This document shows, in pieces, positions 7,220 through 14,972 of a DNA stretch of 35,619 bases. The stretch lies in NCBI GenBank assembly GCA_023426375.1, contig JAFAAV010000094.1, forward strand, positions 1-35,619, given 5' to 3'. The stretch comes from Actinomycetes bacterium (lineage in GTDB: Bacteria; Actinomycetota; Actinomycetes; Actinomycetales; Micrococcaceae). Each line of letters opens with the position of its first letter. The first letter of the stretch is position 1. The notes under the pieces were generated by a model. It saw only the letters and a list, made by a program, of their open reading frames with translations, was not told the origin of the DNA and ran no database searches. The translations under genes were made by a program, and so were the position numbers.

Positions 7220-8862
7220 ACGGATCATCCTCGAGCGATGTAGGGGGTACCCCCTACCCGCCCACGGTCGGAGCCCCCCACCCGGACGAGGGCTATGCGG
7301 AAGAAACCTTCCACGGTGCTTCCGCGACCCGCGATCCCGGAAATGGCCCACGCAAGAAGCGCTCCAACGTGGCCGATCCGCTGATCAACCCCAAGTTCGC
7401 GGCCCCGGCCGATCGCACCAAGCGCGCGTGGTGGCTGCTGGGTGCCACCGCCTTGGTTCCGGGTTCCGCTCAGTTGGTGGCCGGTCGCAAGGCTCTCGGT
7501 CGTCTGGCGCTTCGCGTGACCGTGACCGTATGGGCCCTCATCCTCTTCGCTGCCGTGCTGTGGCTCGTGTGGAAGACCGCCCTGATCTGGCTGCTGACCA
7601 ACTCGATCACCTCGTGGATCCTGATGTTCGGTCTCCTGGCGCTGGCCCTGGGCTGGGTGTTCCTGTGGTTCGACACACTCCGCCTGATAAGACCCGGCCT
7701 GCTGGGTGACAAGGTCCGCCGCGCCGTGGTCATCGTGACCGTTCTGGCCATGCTCATCACCGGCGGTGGCCTGGGCTACGCCGCTCATCTCGTCTCAGTG
7801 GCTCGAGGCGCGGTGTCCAACATCTTTGGCGGTGGTCTGCCGTTCGCCCCGGACGACGGGCGCTACAACATCCTGCTCATGGGCGGCGACGCCGGTGATG
7901 ACCGCGAGGGCCGCCGCCCGGACTCCATGACCGTGCTCAGCGTGGACGCGGATTCCGGGCGCACCGTGACGGTGTCCCTGCCCCGCAACCTGCAGAACGT
8001 GCCGTTCCCGGACGATTCCCCGATGAGCGACGTGTACCCCAGCGGGTTCAGCTGCGGCGACGAGTGCATCATGAATGCGATCTACACGGACGTAATGCAG
8101 AACCACCAGGATCGTTACCCGGACGTGGCCGACCCCGGCGCAGAAGCCACCAAGGACGCCGCGGAAGGCGTTACGGGTCTGGAGATCCACGGCTACGTGT
8201 TGATCGACATGGACGGTTTCGAATCACTGGTGGACGCCCTGGGCGGCATCACACTGGACGTGGGTGGACGCGTCCCCATGGGCGGTGGCACCAACATGGA
8301 CACCGGTCTGCCGAACCCCATCTTGGGCTGGATCGAACCCGGTGTGCAGCATATGGACGGCCATCACGCCCTCTGGTACGCCCGGTCCCGCGAGGGCGCC
8401 ACGGACTATGACCGACAGGCCCGCCAGCGTTGCGTACAGGCCGCAATGCTCAAACAGCTCAACCCGGTCAACGTGGCCACCAAGTTCGAGGATCTGGCCA
8501 ACTCGGGTGAAGAAATCATCGAGACGGACATTCCACAGTCCTCCATCGGTTCCCTGGTCAACGTGGCCATGAAGGCCAAGAACCACGACCTCGAGTCCTA
8601 TGCCGTGGGCCCGCCGTTCTACGACCAGTCCTTCCCCACCTACCCGGACTTCGAGCTGTTCCAGTCCGATCTCCAGGGCGTGCTCGAGAAGGCAACGGAC
8701 GACGGCGCTGAGGCGGCGGCGTCGTCGAGCGTTCCGGCCCGTGGTGTGGCCGGCGCCCCGGGTAGTGTGGGCCTGGGCATGTCAGTGCCCGTGCCGGCCT
8801 CACCCGCGATGGTGACCACTGCCGAAGAGCTCTCCCCCAACGGCACCTGCTCCGTGCCGTAA
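7216..8862 (+). CDS. LCP (LytR-CpsA-Psr) family wall-polymer ligase
   Basis: This 548-aa protein is an LCP-family phosphotransferase, a class that moves undecaprenyl-linked wall polymers (teichoic or other secondary glycans) onto peptidoglycan on the outer face of the membrane. A hydrophilic N-terminus of about 70 residues is followed by four hydrophobic segments between residues 72 and 200. The LCP domain begins at YNILLMGGDAG with the acidic-arginine RRPDSMTVLSVD motif and VSLPRNLQ. The domain continues through DALGGITLDVGG and HALWYARSREGATDYDRQARQRCV, both typical. The C-terminal 60 residues are Ala/Pro/Ser-rich. The GTG at 7216 has CGGAG at 7205-7209; an in-frame TTG at 7210 is less likely. 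The neighbours gtrA and femX support a role in wall decoration. The polymer attached cannot be told from sequence. Confidence 0.93.
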   Translation: MNGSSSSDVGGTPYPPTVGAPHPDEGYAEETFHGASATRDPGNGPRKKRSNVADPLINPKFAAPADRTKRAWWLLGATALVPGSAQLVAGRKALGRLALRVTVTVWALILFAAVLWLVWKTALIWLLTNSITSWILMFGLLALALGWVFLWFDTLRLIRPGLLGDKVRRAVVIVTVLAMLITGGGLGYAAHLVSVARGAVSNIFGGGLPFAPDDGRYNILLMGGDAGDDREGRRPDSMTVLSVDADSGRTVTVSLPRNLQNVPFPDDSPMSDVYPSGFSCGDECIMNAIYTDVMQNHQDRYPDVADPGAEATKDAAEGVTGLEIHGYVLIDMDGFESLVDALGGITLDVGGRVPMGGGTNMDTGLPNPILGWIEPGVQHMDGHHALWYARSREGATDYDRQARQRCVQAAMLKQLNPVNVATKFEDLANSGEEIIETDIPQSSIGSLVNVAMKAKNHDLESYAVGPPFYDQSFPTYPDFELFQSDLQGVLEKATDDGAEAAASSSVPARGVAGAPGSVGLGMSVPVPASPAMVTTAEELSPNGTCSVP

Positions 8863-8903
8863 CCGGATCCGCGCTGCGCGTTCTGACCTGAGCCGTAGGT
8901 CGG

Positions 8904-8909
8904 TACAGT
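8904..8909 (+). promoter_or_regulatory. -10 box of femX, leaderless start
   Basis: TACAGT lies six bases before the GTG at 8916. It implies a transcript that begins at the start codon and gives the FemABX gene a promoter separate from the LCP gene 53 bases upstream. No ribosome binding site is visible before this GTG. Confidence 0.5.
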
Positions 8910-8915
8910 GGACGC

Positions 8916-9899
8916 GTGGCAAATATCCTGCAGTCCCAGGAATGGGCAGATTTTCAGCGAAGCATCGGACACCAGGTCGTCCAGGCCTCCGGAGACGGGT
9001 GGCGCTACCTGGCCACGGTCGAGGGCGGGCGCACCGGCCGGTACCTGTACTGCCCGTACGGTCCCGAGGCGGATTCACCGCAAGCATTCGACGCCGCTCT
9101 GGCTGACCTCACGCGCGTGGCCAAGGAACACAAGTGCTGGTTCGTGCGCGTGGAACCGGCCAACGCGAACTTCGTGGACGGCTCGGAAACCGAGAAGTCG
9201 TCTCTGCGCCGCCGCGGCATGAAGGTGGCCCCCCGCCAGGTCCAGCCATCGCACACACAGCTCATCGACCTCAGCAAGGACGAGAAAGAGCTGCTCAAGG
9301 ACATGAAGTCCACCAACCGGAACCTGTACCGGAACATCCACAAGAAGGGTGTGACGATTGAGCGTTCGTCCACCCCGGAAGACGTCAATTACCTCCTGAA
9401 GTTCCTGGACGACACCGCAAAGCGCAAGGACTTCTACCGCCAGCACGACGACTACCTGCGCGCCGTGGCCCGCTCACTCATGCCGGCCGGTGCCGCCGCA
9501 ATTTACTTGGCGAAGCTCGAGGACGAGCCCATCGCGGCGTCGCTCGTGTACGACTCCTCGGACACCCGCACGTACGCGCACGCGGCCATGGATCAACGTC
9601 ACCGCAAGCTGTCCGCGGGCATCCCCTTGGTAGTCACCATGATCATGGACGCCAAGGAACAAGGGCTGGCGTGGTTCGATCTGTTCGGCACCGCCCCCGA
9701 AGGCGCCGGCCCCGAGCACGAGTGGTACGGATTCACGTCCTTCAAGAAGTCCTTCGGAGGCTCACCGGTGTCCTTCCCCGGAACGTGGGACCTGCCCGTG
9801 TCCAAGGGCGGATACACCGCCTACACCGGCGTGCGCCACGCCCGGGAAGCGGTCACTGCGGCTCGGAAGAAAATCCGCGAGCGTACCATCGAGGCATGA
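8916..9899 (+). CDS. FemABX family peptidoglycan interpeptide-bridge aminoacyltransferase
   Basis: This 327-aa protein belongs to the FemABX group, which transfers amino acids from aminoacyl-tRNA to lipid II stem peptides to build the interpeptide bridge. The double GNAT-like fold is recognisable. An N-terminal QSQEWADFQRSIG segment, RYLYCPYGP and VRVEPAN belong to domain 1. LIDLSKDEKELLKDMKSTNRNLYRNIHKKGV introduces domain 2, which ends with the WYGFTSFKKSFGG motif typical of the family. The length is normal for a member without the coiled-coil arm. The start is the leaderless GTG at 8916. The next gene, an SDR, overlaps its stop by ATGA. The amino acid used is unknown. A second, divergent FemAB-like gene lies just beyond the SDR gene on the other strand. 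Confidence 0.9.
   Translation: MANILQSQEWADFQRSIGHQVVQASGDGWRYLATVEGGRTGRYLYCPYGPEADSPQAFDAALADLTRVAKEHKCWFVRVEPANANFVDGSETEKSSLRRRGMKVAPRQVQPSHTQLIDLSKDEKELLKDMKSTNRNLYRNIHKKGVTIERSSTPEDVNYLLKFLDDTAKRKDFYRQHDDYLRAVARSLMPAGAAAIYLAKLEDEPIAASLVYDSSDTRTYAHAAMDQRHRKLSAGIPLVVTMIMDAKEQGLAWFDLFGTAPEGAGPEHEWYGFTSFKKSFGGSPVSFPGTWDLPVSKGGYTAYTGVRHAREAVTAARKKIRERTIEA
9884..9889 (+). promoter_or_regulatory. Internal -10 box for the SDR gene
   Basis: TACCAT lies six bases before the SDR start ATG at 9896, inside the last codons of femX. It fits the leaderless pattern seen elsewhere in the window and could allow SDR expression apart from femX. Because it lies in coding sequence the match may be chance. 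Confidence 0.3.
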
Positions 9900-10648
9900 C
9901 TAAAACTGCTCTGATCACCGGTGCCACCGGAGGAATTGGCCGCGCTTTCACCACCGAACTGCACCGGCGCGGCTACCAGGTGATCATCACGGGTAGGAGC
10001 ACTGAGAAGTTGGCCGAACTGTCCCAAACGGTGACTGACGGCGCGGCGCAGATCGTCGCGGCAGACCTGGGTACACAGGCGGGGATCGAAACGCTGGTGG
10101 ACGTCATCCGTTCCAACCCGTTGGACATCCTGGTCAACAATGCTGGTTTCGGCACCCATGGTTCTTTCGCGGAGCTGGACCTGCAACGTGAACTCGAGCA
10201 AGCCACGGTCAACATGACTGCACTGATGGCCACCACACATGAGGCCTTGGGGTCCATGACCGCACGACGCACCGGCGCAATTATCAATATCGCGTCCGTG
10301 GCCGGATTCCAGCCCATTCCCTACATGGCCACCTACGGTGCCAGCAAGGCGTTCGTGGACAGGTTCTCCTTGGCCGTGGGTGCAGAAGCTCGCAAATCCG
10401 GCGTGCTCGTCACCTCCATGAACTTGGGTCCGGTCGATACCGGCTTCTTCGAGGTGGTCGGTTCGAATGCCGTGAACATCGGCCGAGCGCTCTCCCCTGA
10501 GCAGGTTGTTTCCGCTGCGATGTCAGCCGTGGACAAGCGCCGTTCCCGCGTAGTGGCTCCCCGCGCCTTCCACGCGGTGGAGGCCCTCACCCGCGTTCTG
10601 CCCGCGCCATTGGTCGCCCGGGCGGCTTCGATCGTTTCAGGACGGTAG
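9896..10648 (+). CDS. SDR family NAD(P)-dependent oxidoreductase
   Basis: This 250-aa protein is a classical short-chain dehydrogenase/reductase. It has the cofactor glycine motif TGATGGIG at residues 8-15, NNAG near residue 80 and the active-site Ser in INIASVAGF. The catalytic YxxxK is YGASK near residue 145, and PVDTGF is a normal classical SDR feature. It most resembles the DltE/YqjQ-like short subgroup acting on unknown small carbonyl or hydroxyl substrates. The Arg at the end of the first beta-alpha-beta unit (TGRS) suggests NADP(H) preference. The ATG at 9896 overlaps the femX stop (ATGA), so translation is probably coupled. The substrate cannot be told; a link to the wall is only suggested by the neighbours. 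Confidence 0.9.
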   Translation: MTKTALITGATGGIGRAFTTELHRRGYQVIITGRSTEKLAELSQTVTDGAAQIVAADLGTQAGIETLVDVIRSNPLDILVNNAGFGTHGSFAELDLQRELEQATVNMTALMATTHEALGSMTARRTGAIINIASVAGFQPIPYMATYGASKAFVDRFSLAVGAEARKSGVLVTSMNLGPVDTGFFEVVGSNAVNIGRALSPEQVVSAAMSAVDKRRSRVVAPRAFHAVEALTRVLPAPLVARAASIVSGR

Positions 10649-10697
10649 TTGCGGCTGCTGCGGTGCCGGGCTGAGCCTCGCTCAGCCTCGCCTCGCG

Positions 10698-10781
10698 TGA
10701 GGTTGCGTTAGAACCCGCGATTACGCCTGAGGTGTCGTTGGAACCTTTTGGTCTACCAAAAAGGGTTCTAACGACACCTCA
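10698..10781. repeat. Long imperfect palindrome with a third motif copy, between convergent genes
   Basis: Bases 10728-10751 and 10756-10781 form inverted arms of 24 and 26 bases around the loop TCTA. Each arm begins TGAGGTGTCGTT and ends with a run of T then GG; they differ by about three positions. A third, degenerate direct copy (TGAGGTTGCGTTAGAACCC) lies at 10698-10716. A further perfect 7-bp hairpin (GCTGAGC / GCTCAGC) is at 10670-10686. The element sits in the 193-base gap between the converging SDR and FemAB-like genes. It could be a bidirectional terminator, although no external T tract follows, or a dispersed REP-like repeat. I saw no other copy in this window. Confidence 0.6.
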
Positions 10782-10841
10782 AATGTTCCCCGTGGTTCTG
10801 CCGGCCCCCTACGTGTCCTCGTTGAGTCCCAGAACCCGGCA

Positions 10842-12266
10842 TTACCAGCGTGCAGCGTCGCGGATGGCGGCGGTGCCCTCGTCCACGACACGTCGCGCGA
10901 AGCCGCGGACCTTCCCGGGCTCGGTGGGAGCGGTGCCGTTGGAATCGGCACCGGAGGTAGCGGCGTCGGCGTCGTCCTTTTTCATGAACGACGGGCGCGT
11001 AGGCACAGACACCTTGGGGATCGAGACCTTGGGCAGGCCCCGCGATTTCTTCGCTTTCGCGGGCTTGTCGTTCGTGTCTGCGGTGTCCTTTGTCTGCTCA
11101 GCCGCTGGCTTGGCCGACGTCGGCTGCTTTTTCTGCTGGGGTGCGGCGGGCTGGCGGGCGAGATCCGGATCGGCGTCGACGGCGCTGTTGGTCTCTTGCG
11201 CCGCAAGGGAACCTGTCTCGGATGCCGCGGGGTCGTCGTCGCGAGCGGGTTGAGCCGCGAGCACCTTGAAGCGACGCTTCTTCTTGGGCGGGCGCTGCCC
11301 GAAAATCTTGTGGCGGGTCTTCTCCGCTCGGCCTGCCAGCTGATAGGCGCTGACCAGCGGGTACTCCCACACGCCCAGGATCTCGCGCTGCTCCTCGGCG
11401 AGCTCGCGCAGCACTACGGAGGCGCTCTCGGAGTCGGGATCACCCGCCACTACTTTTTGGACCCGCCGCTGCTGGAGCTGCACCAGACCTGTGAGCAGCA
11501 GGGCATCGTCCACGCCCAGTTGGCGCGCGCGGTCGGTAAATCCGACGCGGTAGAGCAACGCTGATTCGCCAGTGTGCACGAACCATAAGTAGCCCAGGGC
11601 GGTTTCCTGCTCGCCCTCGGCCTGCTCGGTAGCCACCAGGAATACGGAGTCCTGCCCTACGGCCTTGAGTAGATCGTCAATGTGCGCGGTGCGCAGGCCC
11701 ACGTTGGCAAGGCTTTGGGTGTTGGCGGAGACGCGGCGCACCTTCACGCCGGCCACCTTGAGTCCGGCACGGCAGCGTTCGAGGGTGCCGCTGGACAGGC
11801 GCTTGGACAGGTCGCTCTCGGTCTCGCCCAGGCGCACGATCAGTTCGCGCGGGCCGGCCTCGCCCTTACGGATCTTGTCACGACGGCGGTACCCCGCCTC
11901 TTCGAGGTCTGAAACCAGCTGCGGGTTGACTGCGGTATCGGGGCTCAAACGCAAGACTGCGCCGTTGTGCTTCTCACGGGCGTAACCCTGCAGCGCGCCG
12001 AGAACCTTGACCAGTTCGTGGGGGCTTTTCACGTGGAGGGACTTCGCGTCCACGACCGTGTGTTTGTCCTCCGGGTAGATCAGCAGCTGGCCGTAGCCGA
12101 TCGTCTGATTGGCGCGATTGACCATCACACGTTCCACGCTGATCTGCTCATCGCTGAGGGCTTCCGCCTCGCCAATGCCCCACAGAAGCTGGGGATTTCC
12201 GCCGGTTACGCGAACCCTGGCGTCCCACGTTTTCCGGTTGTCACACGGGTTCACGCTCAATGACAC
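10842..12266 (-). CDS. Divergent FemAB-like GNAT-fold protein with long charged tail
   Basis: This 474-aa protein has a FemAB-like N-terminal two-thirds and a long low-complexity tail. The opening NRKTWDARVRVTGGNPQLLWGIGEAEAL resembles the domain-1 start of actinobacterial FemABX proteins. The block DLSKRLSSGTLERCRAGLKVAGVKVRRV aligns in pattern with the domain-2 start of the femX product at 8916. FVHTGESALLYRVGFTDRARQLGVDDALL matches the second GNAT core. The usual FemX C-terminal WYGF/FKK motif is absent. Residues from about 350 on are Ala, Lys, Asp and Pro-rich and probably disordered. GTG at 12266 has AAAGGA about six bases upstream. The likely role is aminoacyl transfer in wall building or a non-catalytic relative. 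The family link is by eye and moderately sure. Confidence 0.65.
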   Translation of the reverse strand: MSLSVNPCDNRKTWDARVRVTGGNPQLLWGIGEAEALSDEQISVERVMVNRANQTIGYGQLLIYPEDKHTVVDAKSLHVKSPHELVKVLGALQGYAREKHNGAVLRLSPDTAVNPQLVSDLEEAGYRRRDKIRKGEAGPRELIVRLGETESDLSKRLSSGTLERCRAGLKVAGVKVRRVSANTQSLANVGLRTAHIDDLLKAVGQDSVFLVATEQAEGEQETALGYLWFVHTGESALLYRVGFTDRARQLGVDDALLLTGLVQLQQRRVQKVVAGDPDSESASVVLRELAEEQREILGVWEYPLVSAYQLAGRAEKTRHKIFGQRPPKKKRRFKVLAAQPARDDDPAASETGSLAAQETNSAVDADPDLARQPAAPQQKKQPTSAKPAAEQTKDTADTNDKPAKAKKSRGLPKVSIPKVSVPTRPSFMKKDDADAATSGADSNGTAPTEPGKVRGFARRVVDEGTAAIRDAARW

Positions 12267-12318
12267 GGTGCGTCCTTTCGTTAGTCCCCAGCACACCGTC
12301 ATACAGCTTAGCTGCGGA

Positions 12319-12366
12319 CAGCACTCGCGCGTGACCACCCCGTGGGGCAATCACGCGCGAGTGCTG
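12319..12366 (-). terminator. Perfect 16-bp inverted repeat after glpX
   Basis: Arms at 12319-12334 and 12351-12366 are perfectly complementary over 16 bp (CAGCACTCGCGCGTGA). The 16-base loop can itself pair CCC with GGG. It begins 36 bases after the glpX stop and lies 53 bases before the FemAB-like GTG. There is no T tract on either side. I read it as the glpX terminator of the T-poor actinobacterial kind, but an operator or leader element for the downstream gene is possible. Confidence 0.5.
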
Positions 12367-12401
12367 GTTCACTCCGAAGAGTTCAGTTGAGCAGTGGCGG
12401 A

Positions 12402-13415
12402 TCAGTTGTTACCGCGCTCGTACTTTTCCCACTTCTTGGCCACGTGCTCGGCCTCGACCATGCGCACGGTGCCGGACTTGGAACGCATCACGATCGACTG
12501 GGTGGTGATCTGGGGTCCGCGGTAGCGAACACCGCGCAGCAGGTCACCGTCCGTGATGCCGGTTGCTGCGAAGAAGCAGTTGTCCGAGGTGACGAGTTCA
12601 TTGGTGGTCAGGATGCGATCCACGTCCAGGCCAGCTTCTGCGGCCTTCTCACGCTCGGCATCATCGGTCGGAGCCAGACGACCCTGGATCACACCGCCGG
12701 TAGCCTTCACGGCGCACGCGGTCACGATGCCTTCCGGGGTCCCGCCGATGCCCATCATCACGTCAACGCCGGTTCCCTCGCGGCACGCGGCGATGGCGCC
12801 GGCGACGTCGCCGTCGAGAATCATGCGGGTGCGGGCGCCGGTCGCACGGATTTCCTCCACGAGACCCTGGTGACGAGGACGGTCCAGCACGCAGACGGTG
12901 AGCTGGTTGGTCTTCACGCCGCGGGCCTTGGCCACGAGATGCAGGTTCTGCTTGACGGGCAGACGCAGGTCCACCATGTCCGCAGCTTCCGGGCCGACCA
13001 CGAGCTTGTCCATATAGAACACAGCGGAGGGGTCGAACATCGAACCGCCATCGGCCACGGCAATCACGGCCAGAGCGTTGTTCATGCCCAGAGCGGTCAG
13101 TCGGGTTCCATCAATGGGGTCCACGGCCACGTCCGAGGCGGGGCCGCTGCCGTCGCCCACTTGCTCGCCGTTGTAGAGCATGGGGGCTTCGTCCTTTTCG
13201 CCCTCACCGATCACCACGGTTCCGTTGAAGCTCACCGTGGACAGGAACGAACGCATGGCGTCCACTGCCGCGCCGTCCGCACGGTTCTTGTCGCCCGCGC
13301 CAACCCAGTGACCACCGGCAATTGCGGCAGCCTCCGTAACGCGGACCAGTTCCAGGGCCAGATTTCGGTCCGCCGCGTTACCTGAAGCGCTACCTGCGGT
13401 TGTTTGAGTCGCCAT
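12402..13415 (-). CDS. glpX: Class II fructose-1,6-bisphosphatase
   Basis: This 337-aa protein is GlpX, the class II fructose-1,6-bisphosphatase that makes fructose 6-phosphate for gluconeogenesis in the cytoplasm. It has the metal-binding GEGEKDEAP motif at residues 70-78 and DPIDGTRL from 99. GIGGTPEG and the C-terminal region with CFFAATGITDG are also present, all typical and complete. The ATG at 13415 was chosen because GGTGAGG lies four bases upstream; longer in-frame versions reach into the promoter. The gene is divergent from DUF4245, with -10 boxes almost on top of each other at 13548-13554. In mycobacteria glpX (Rv1099c) has the same DUF4245 neighbour (Rv1100) and fum next to it. A 40-codon ORF (13421-13540) ends five bases upstream and may be a leader. 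Confidence 0.96.
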   Translation of the reverse strand: MATQTTAGSASGNAADRNLALELVRVTEAAAIAGGHWVGAGDKNRADGAAVDAMRSFLSTVSFNGTVVIGEGEKDEAPMLYNGEQVGDGSGPASDVAVDPIDGTRLTALGMNNALAVIAVADGGSMFDPSAVFYMDKLVVGPEAADMVDLRLPVKQNLHLVAKARGVKTNQLTVCVLDRPRHQGLVEEIRATGARTRMILDGDVAGAIAACREGTGVDVMMGIGGTPEGIVTACAVKATGGVIQGRLAPTDDAEREKAAEAGLDVDRILTTNELVTSDNCFFAATGITDGDLLRGVRYRGPQITTQSIVMRSKSGTVRMVEAEHVAKKWEKYERGNN

Positions 13416-13547
13416 GTTCCTCACCTTCGAGTCAGCTGCGCCCGTGTATCTCGCGTCGCACGTGTTCGTGGGCGAGCACACAAGCCTTGCGTGCGTTTCC
13501 AGCATATCCCCGGCCTTGTCCGATTGGGCGGGTATGTCACGGCACGG

Positions 13548-13554
13548 CACAATA
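13548..13554. promoter_or_regulatory. Bidirectional promoter, coincident -10 boxes, glpX / DUF4245
   Basis: On the plus strand CACAAT (13548-13553) lies six bases before the DUF4245 GTG at 13560, giving a leaderless start. On the minus strand TATTGT (13554-13549) occupies the same bases shifted by one and would drive glpX with a leader of about 125 bases. Both -10 boxes melt the same DNA, so the two polymerases would compete. No strong -35 box is visible for either. Confidence 0.45.
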
Positions 13555-13559
13555 GAGGG

Positions 13560-14201
13560 GTGAGTGATTCAGCTACGACGCCGCCCCGCAAACCTGACGA
13601 GCCTCAGGTCACCTCCGCGACCCCGGAGGACGGCGCCCCGCTGCCTCAGATCACCACCAAGCAAGCGGCCAAGATCAACGCGCCCATCCGCGGCATGATC
13701 ATTTCCATGGCGGTGCTGCTCATGCTGATCCTGCCGTTCTTGTGGCTCGCTCCTAAGCCGGATGCCCAGCCCTACCGCGCTGATGTCAACGTCTCCGAGG
13801 AAGCGGGCTTCGTCGCGGAGCAAGCAGACTTCACGCCCGCCGCGCCCGAACTCGGCGAGGATTGGACCGCCAACTACGCCCGCTGGCAGGCCAACTCCCA
13901 AGAAGGCGTTCCCCTCTGGAGCGTGGGCTACCTCTCCCCCAATTACCGGTTGGTCGAAATGGTGCAGACTGCCGAGTCCAATCCCACATGGTTGGCTCAG
14001 CGCACAGAACTGATTCCCGCGACCGGTCAGAAGAACGTGGGTGGCATCTCGTGGGACATTCACCACCGTGACCCCTCGGGTAAACAAGAAGAATTCACCG
14101 CGTGGGTCGGCGAGCTGAACGATTCCACCGTGATTCTCACCGGCAAGGCCACCGAGGGCGAATTCGAGCACGTCGCGAAGGCGTTGGCCGAGGGCCGCTG
14201 A
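13560..14201 (+). CDS. DUF4245 family membrane-anchored protein
   Basis: This 213-aa protein belongs to DUF4245, an actinobacterial family of unknown function. A hydrophilic, Pro-rich N-terminus of about 40 residues precedes one membrane helix (GMIISMAVLLMLILPFLWL, about residues 46-64), and the remaining 150 residues should lie outside the cell. Conserved-looking segments are NYARWQANS, PLWSVGYLSP, the QTAESNPTWLAQRT stretch and GGISWDIHH. The start is the leaderless GTG at 13560; no ribosome binding site is visible. Location beside glpX matches Rv1100 in M. tuberculosis. It ends before a hairpin at 14212-14241 and converges with the small secreted protein. Confidence 0.88.
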   Translation: MSDSATTPPRKPDEPQVTSATPEDGAPLPQITTKQAAKINAPIRGMIISMAVLLMLILPFLWLAPKPDAQPYRADVNVSEEAGFVAEQADFTPAAPELGEDWTANYARWQANSQEGVPLWSVGYLSPNYRLVEMVQTAESNPTWLAQRTELIPATGQKNVGGISWDIHHRDPSGKQEEFTAWVGELNDSTVILTGKATEGEFEHVAKALAEGR

Positions 14202-14211
14202 GTTCAAAGAA

Positions 14212-14241
14212 GTATGGCCCCTCACCGTTGAGAGGCCATAC
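14212..14241. terminator. Hairpin between DUF4245 and the secreted-protein gene
   Basis: Arms at 14212-14223 and 14230-14241 (GTATGGCC extended by CCTC / GAGA) pair with one mismatch around a 6-base loop, ten bases after the DUF4245 stop. No strong T tract follows in either direction. Its place between convergent genes fits a bidirectional terminator. Confidence 0.55.
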
Positions 14242-14310
14242 CAAAACGCTTATTAATTCGACAAACCCTTTTTCTTGATACAGCGGGCTCTCAAAAGTTG
14301 TCTGTCCTAG

Positions 14311-14712
14311 TTACACCGGAAGGTTCTTACCGTTGTAGTACACGGTGTAACCGACTCCAACGACCTTTCCAATGGGACACTTCACGGTCGCTCGAGTGCG
14401 ATCCTTGACCCAGGGGGAACTCACCCACTGGGAGCGGGTGACCCCATTGAGCTTCCACTGACACTTAGCCTGGAAGCTGTAGTGGCTTCCAGGCGTATTG
14501 CACACTCCGGAGATATAGGTCTTTGTCGTGTTCGTGGTGAAGGTCCCACACATATTGATAGTTCCCTTTTCCACGGCTTGTGCTGGGGTAGCCGTCATCA
14601 GAGGTGCACCCAAGGCGAAGAGCAGGAGAACTGCCGCGGCTGCGATTCGCCTCCTCAGACTCCCGAAGAGACCGGTTGAGTCCATTGTGTTGTGCTGCGT
14701 AGATAGAGCCAT
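14311..14712 (-). CDS. Small secreted four-cysteine protein, function unknown
   Basis: I do not recognise this 133-aa protein. It has a Sec signal peptide: RRR at residues 20-22, a hydrophobic stretch AAAAVLLLFALGAPLM, and a signal peptidase I site after ATPAQA (about residue 46). The mature part is about 87 residues, basic, rich in Thr, Lys, Val and Tyr, and contains four cysteines (in MCGTF, GVCNT, AKCQW and VKCPIG), enough for two disulfides. Met10 is an alternative start; neither start has a clear ribosome binding site. The gene and its upstream region are visibly richer in A+T than the neighbours, which suggests acquisition or relaxed selection. It interrupts the otherwise conserved glpX-DUF4245-carbonic anhydrase-fumC run. 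A secreted inhibitor, binding protein or antibacterial peptide are all possible; none is shown. Confidence 0.72.
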   Translation of the reverse strand: MALSTQHNTMDSTGLFGSLRRRIAAAAVLLLFALGAPLMTATPAQAVEKGTINMCGTFTTNTTKTYISGVCNTPGSHYSFQAKCQWKLNGVTRSQWVSSPWVKDRTRATVKCPIGKVVGVGYTVYYNGKNLPV

Positions 14713-14766
14713 GTCATGCTCGTTTCTCTTAGCCCGCCAGGAGCTGCGGGTAGCCTCAATTGGTGA

Positions 14767-14778
14767 TTACGATCGTAA
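14767..14778. promoter_or_regulatory. Palindrome upstream of the secreted-protein gene
   Basis: TTACGATCGTAA is a perfect 12-bp palindrome 55 bases upstream of the secreted protein's start, in an A+T-rich stretch that must hold its promoter. A nearby AGTGCCATACATCACA (14797-14812) half matches the CRP/GlxR consensus. Either could be a regulator site. No convincing -35/-10 pair could be fixed. The rest of the 14713-14972 gap holds a possible -10 box (TACGCT, 14904-14909) for the carbonic anhydrase gene. Confidence 0.35.
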
Positions 14779-14972
14779 ACGTGATCGAGATAAAGTGCCA
14801 TACATCACATTAAATTGACTCTACGGGGACCTAGGCATGCCCCATGCCCCTGCCCGACGTCGCAGAAGCCTTAGCCGAGCACCTCGCGAAGCACCCTGAG
14901 GTTTACGCTAGGAACGCGCCACGGAGTCACGATTCCGCAGCGCACCAACCGTGAGTCGAACCGGGAGCCACC

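Noticed and set aside
14797..14812. CRP/GlxR-like site AGTGCCATACATCACA
   Set aside because: Only one half-site matches the consensus, so it is mentioned but not called.
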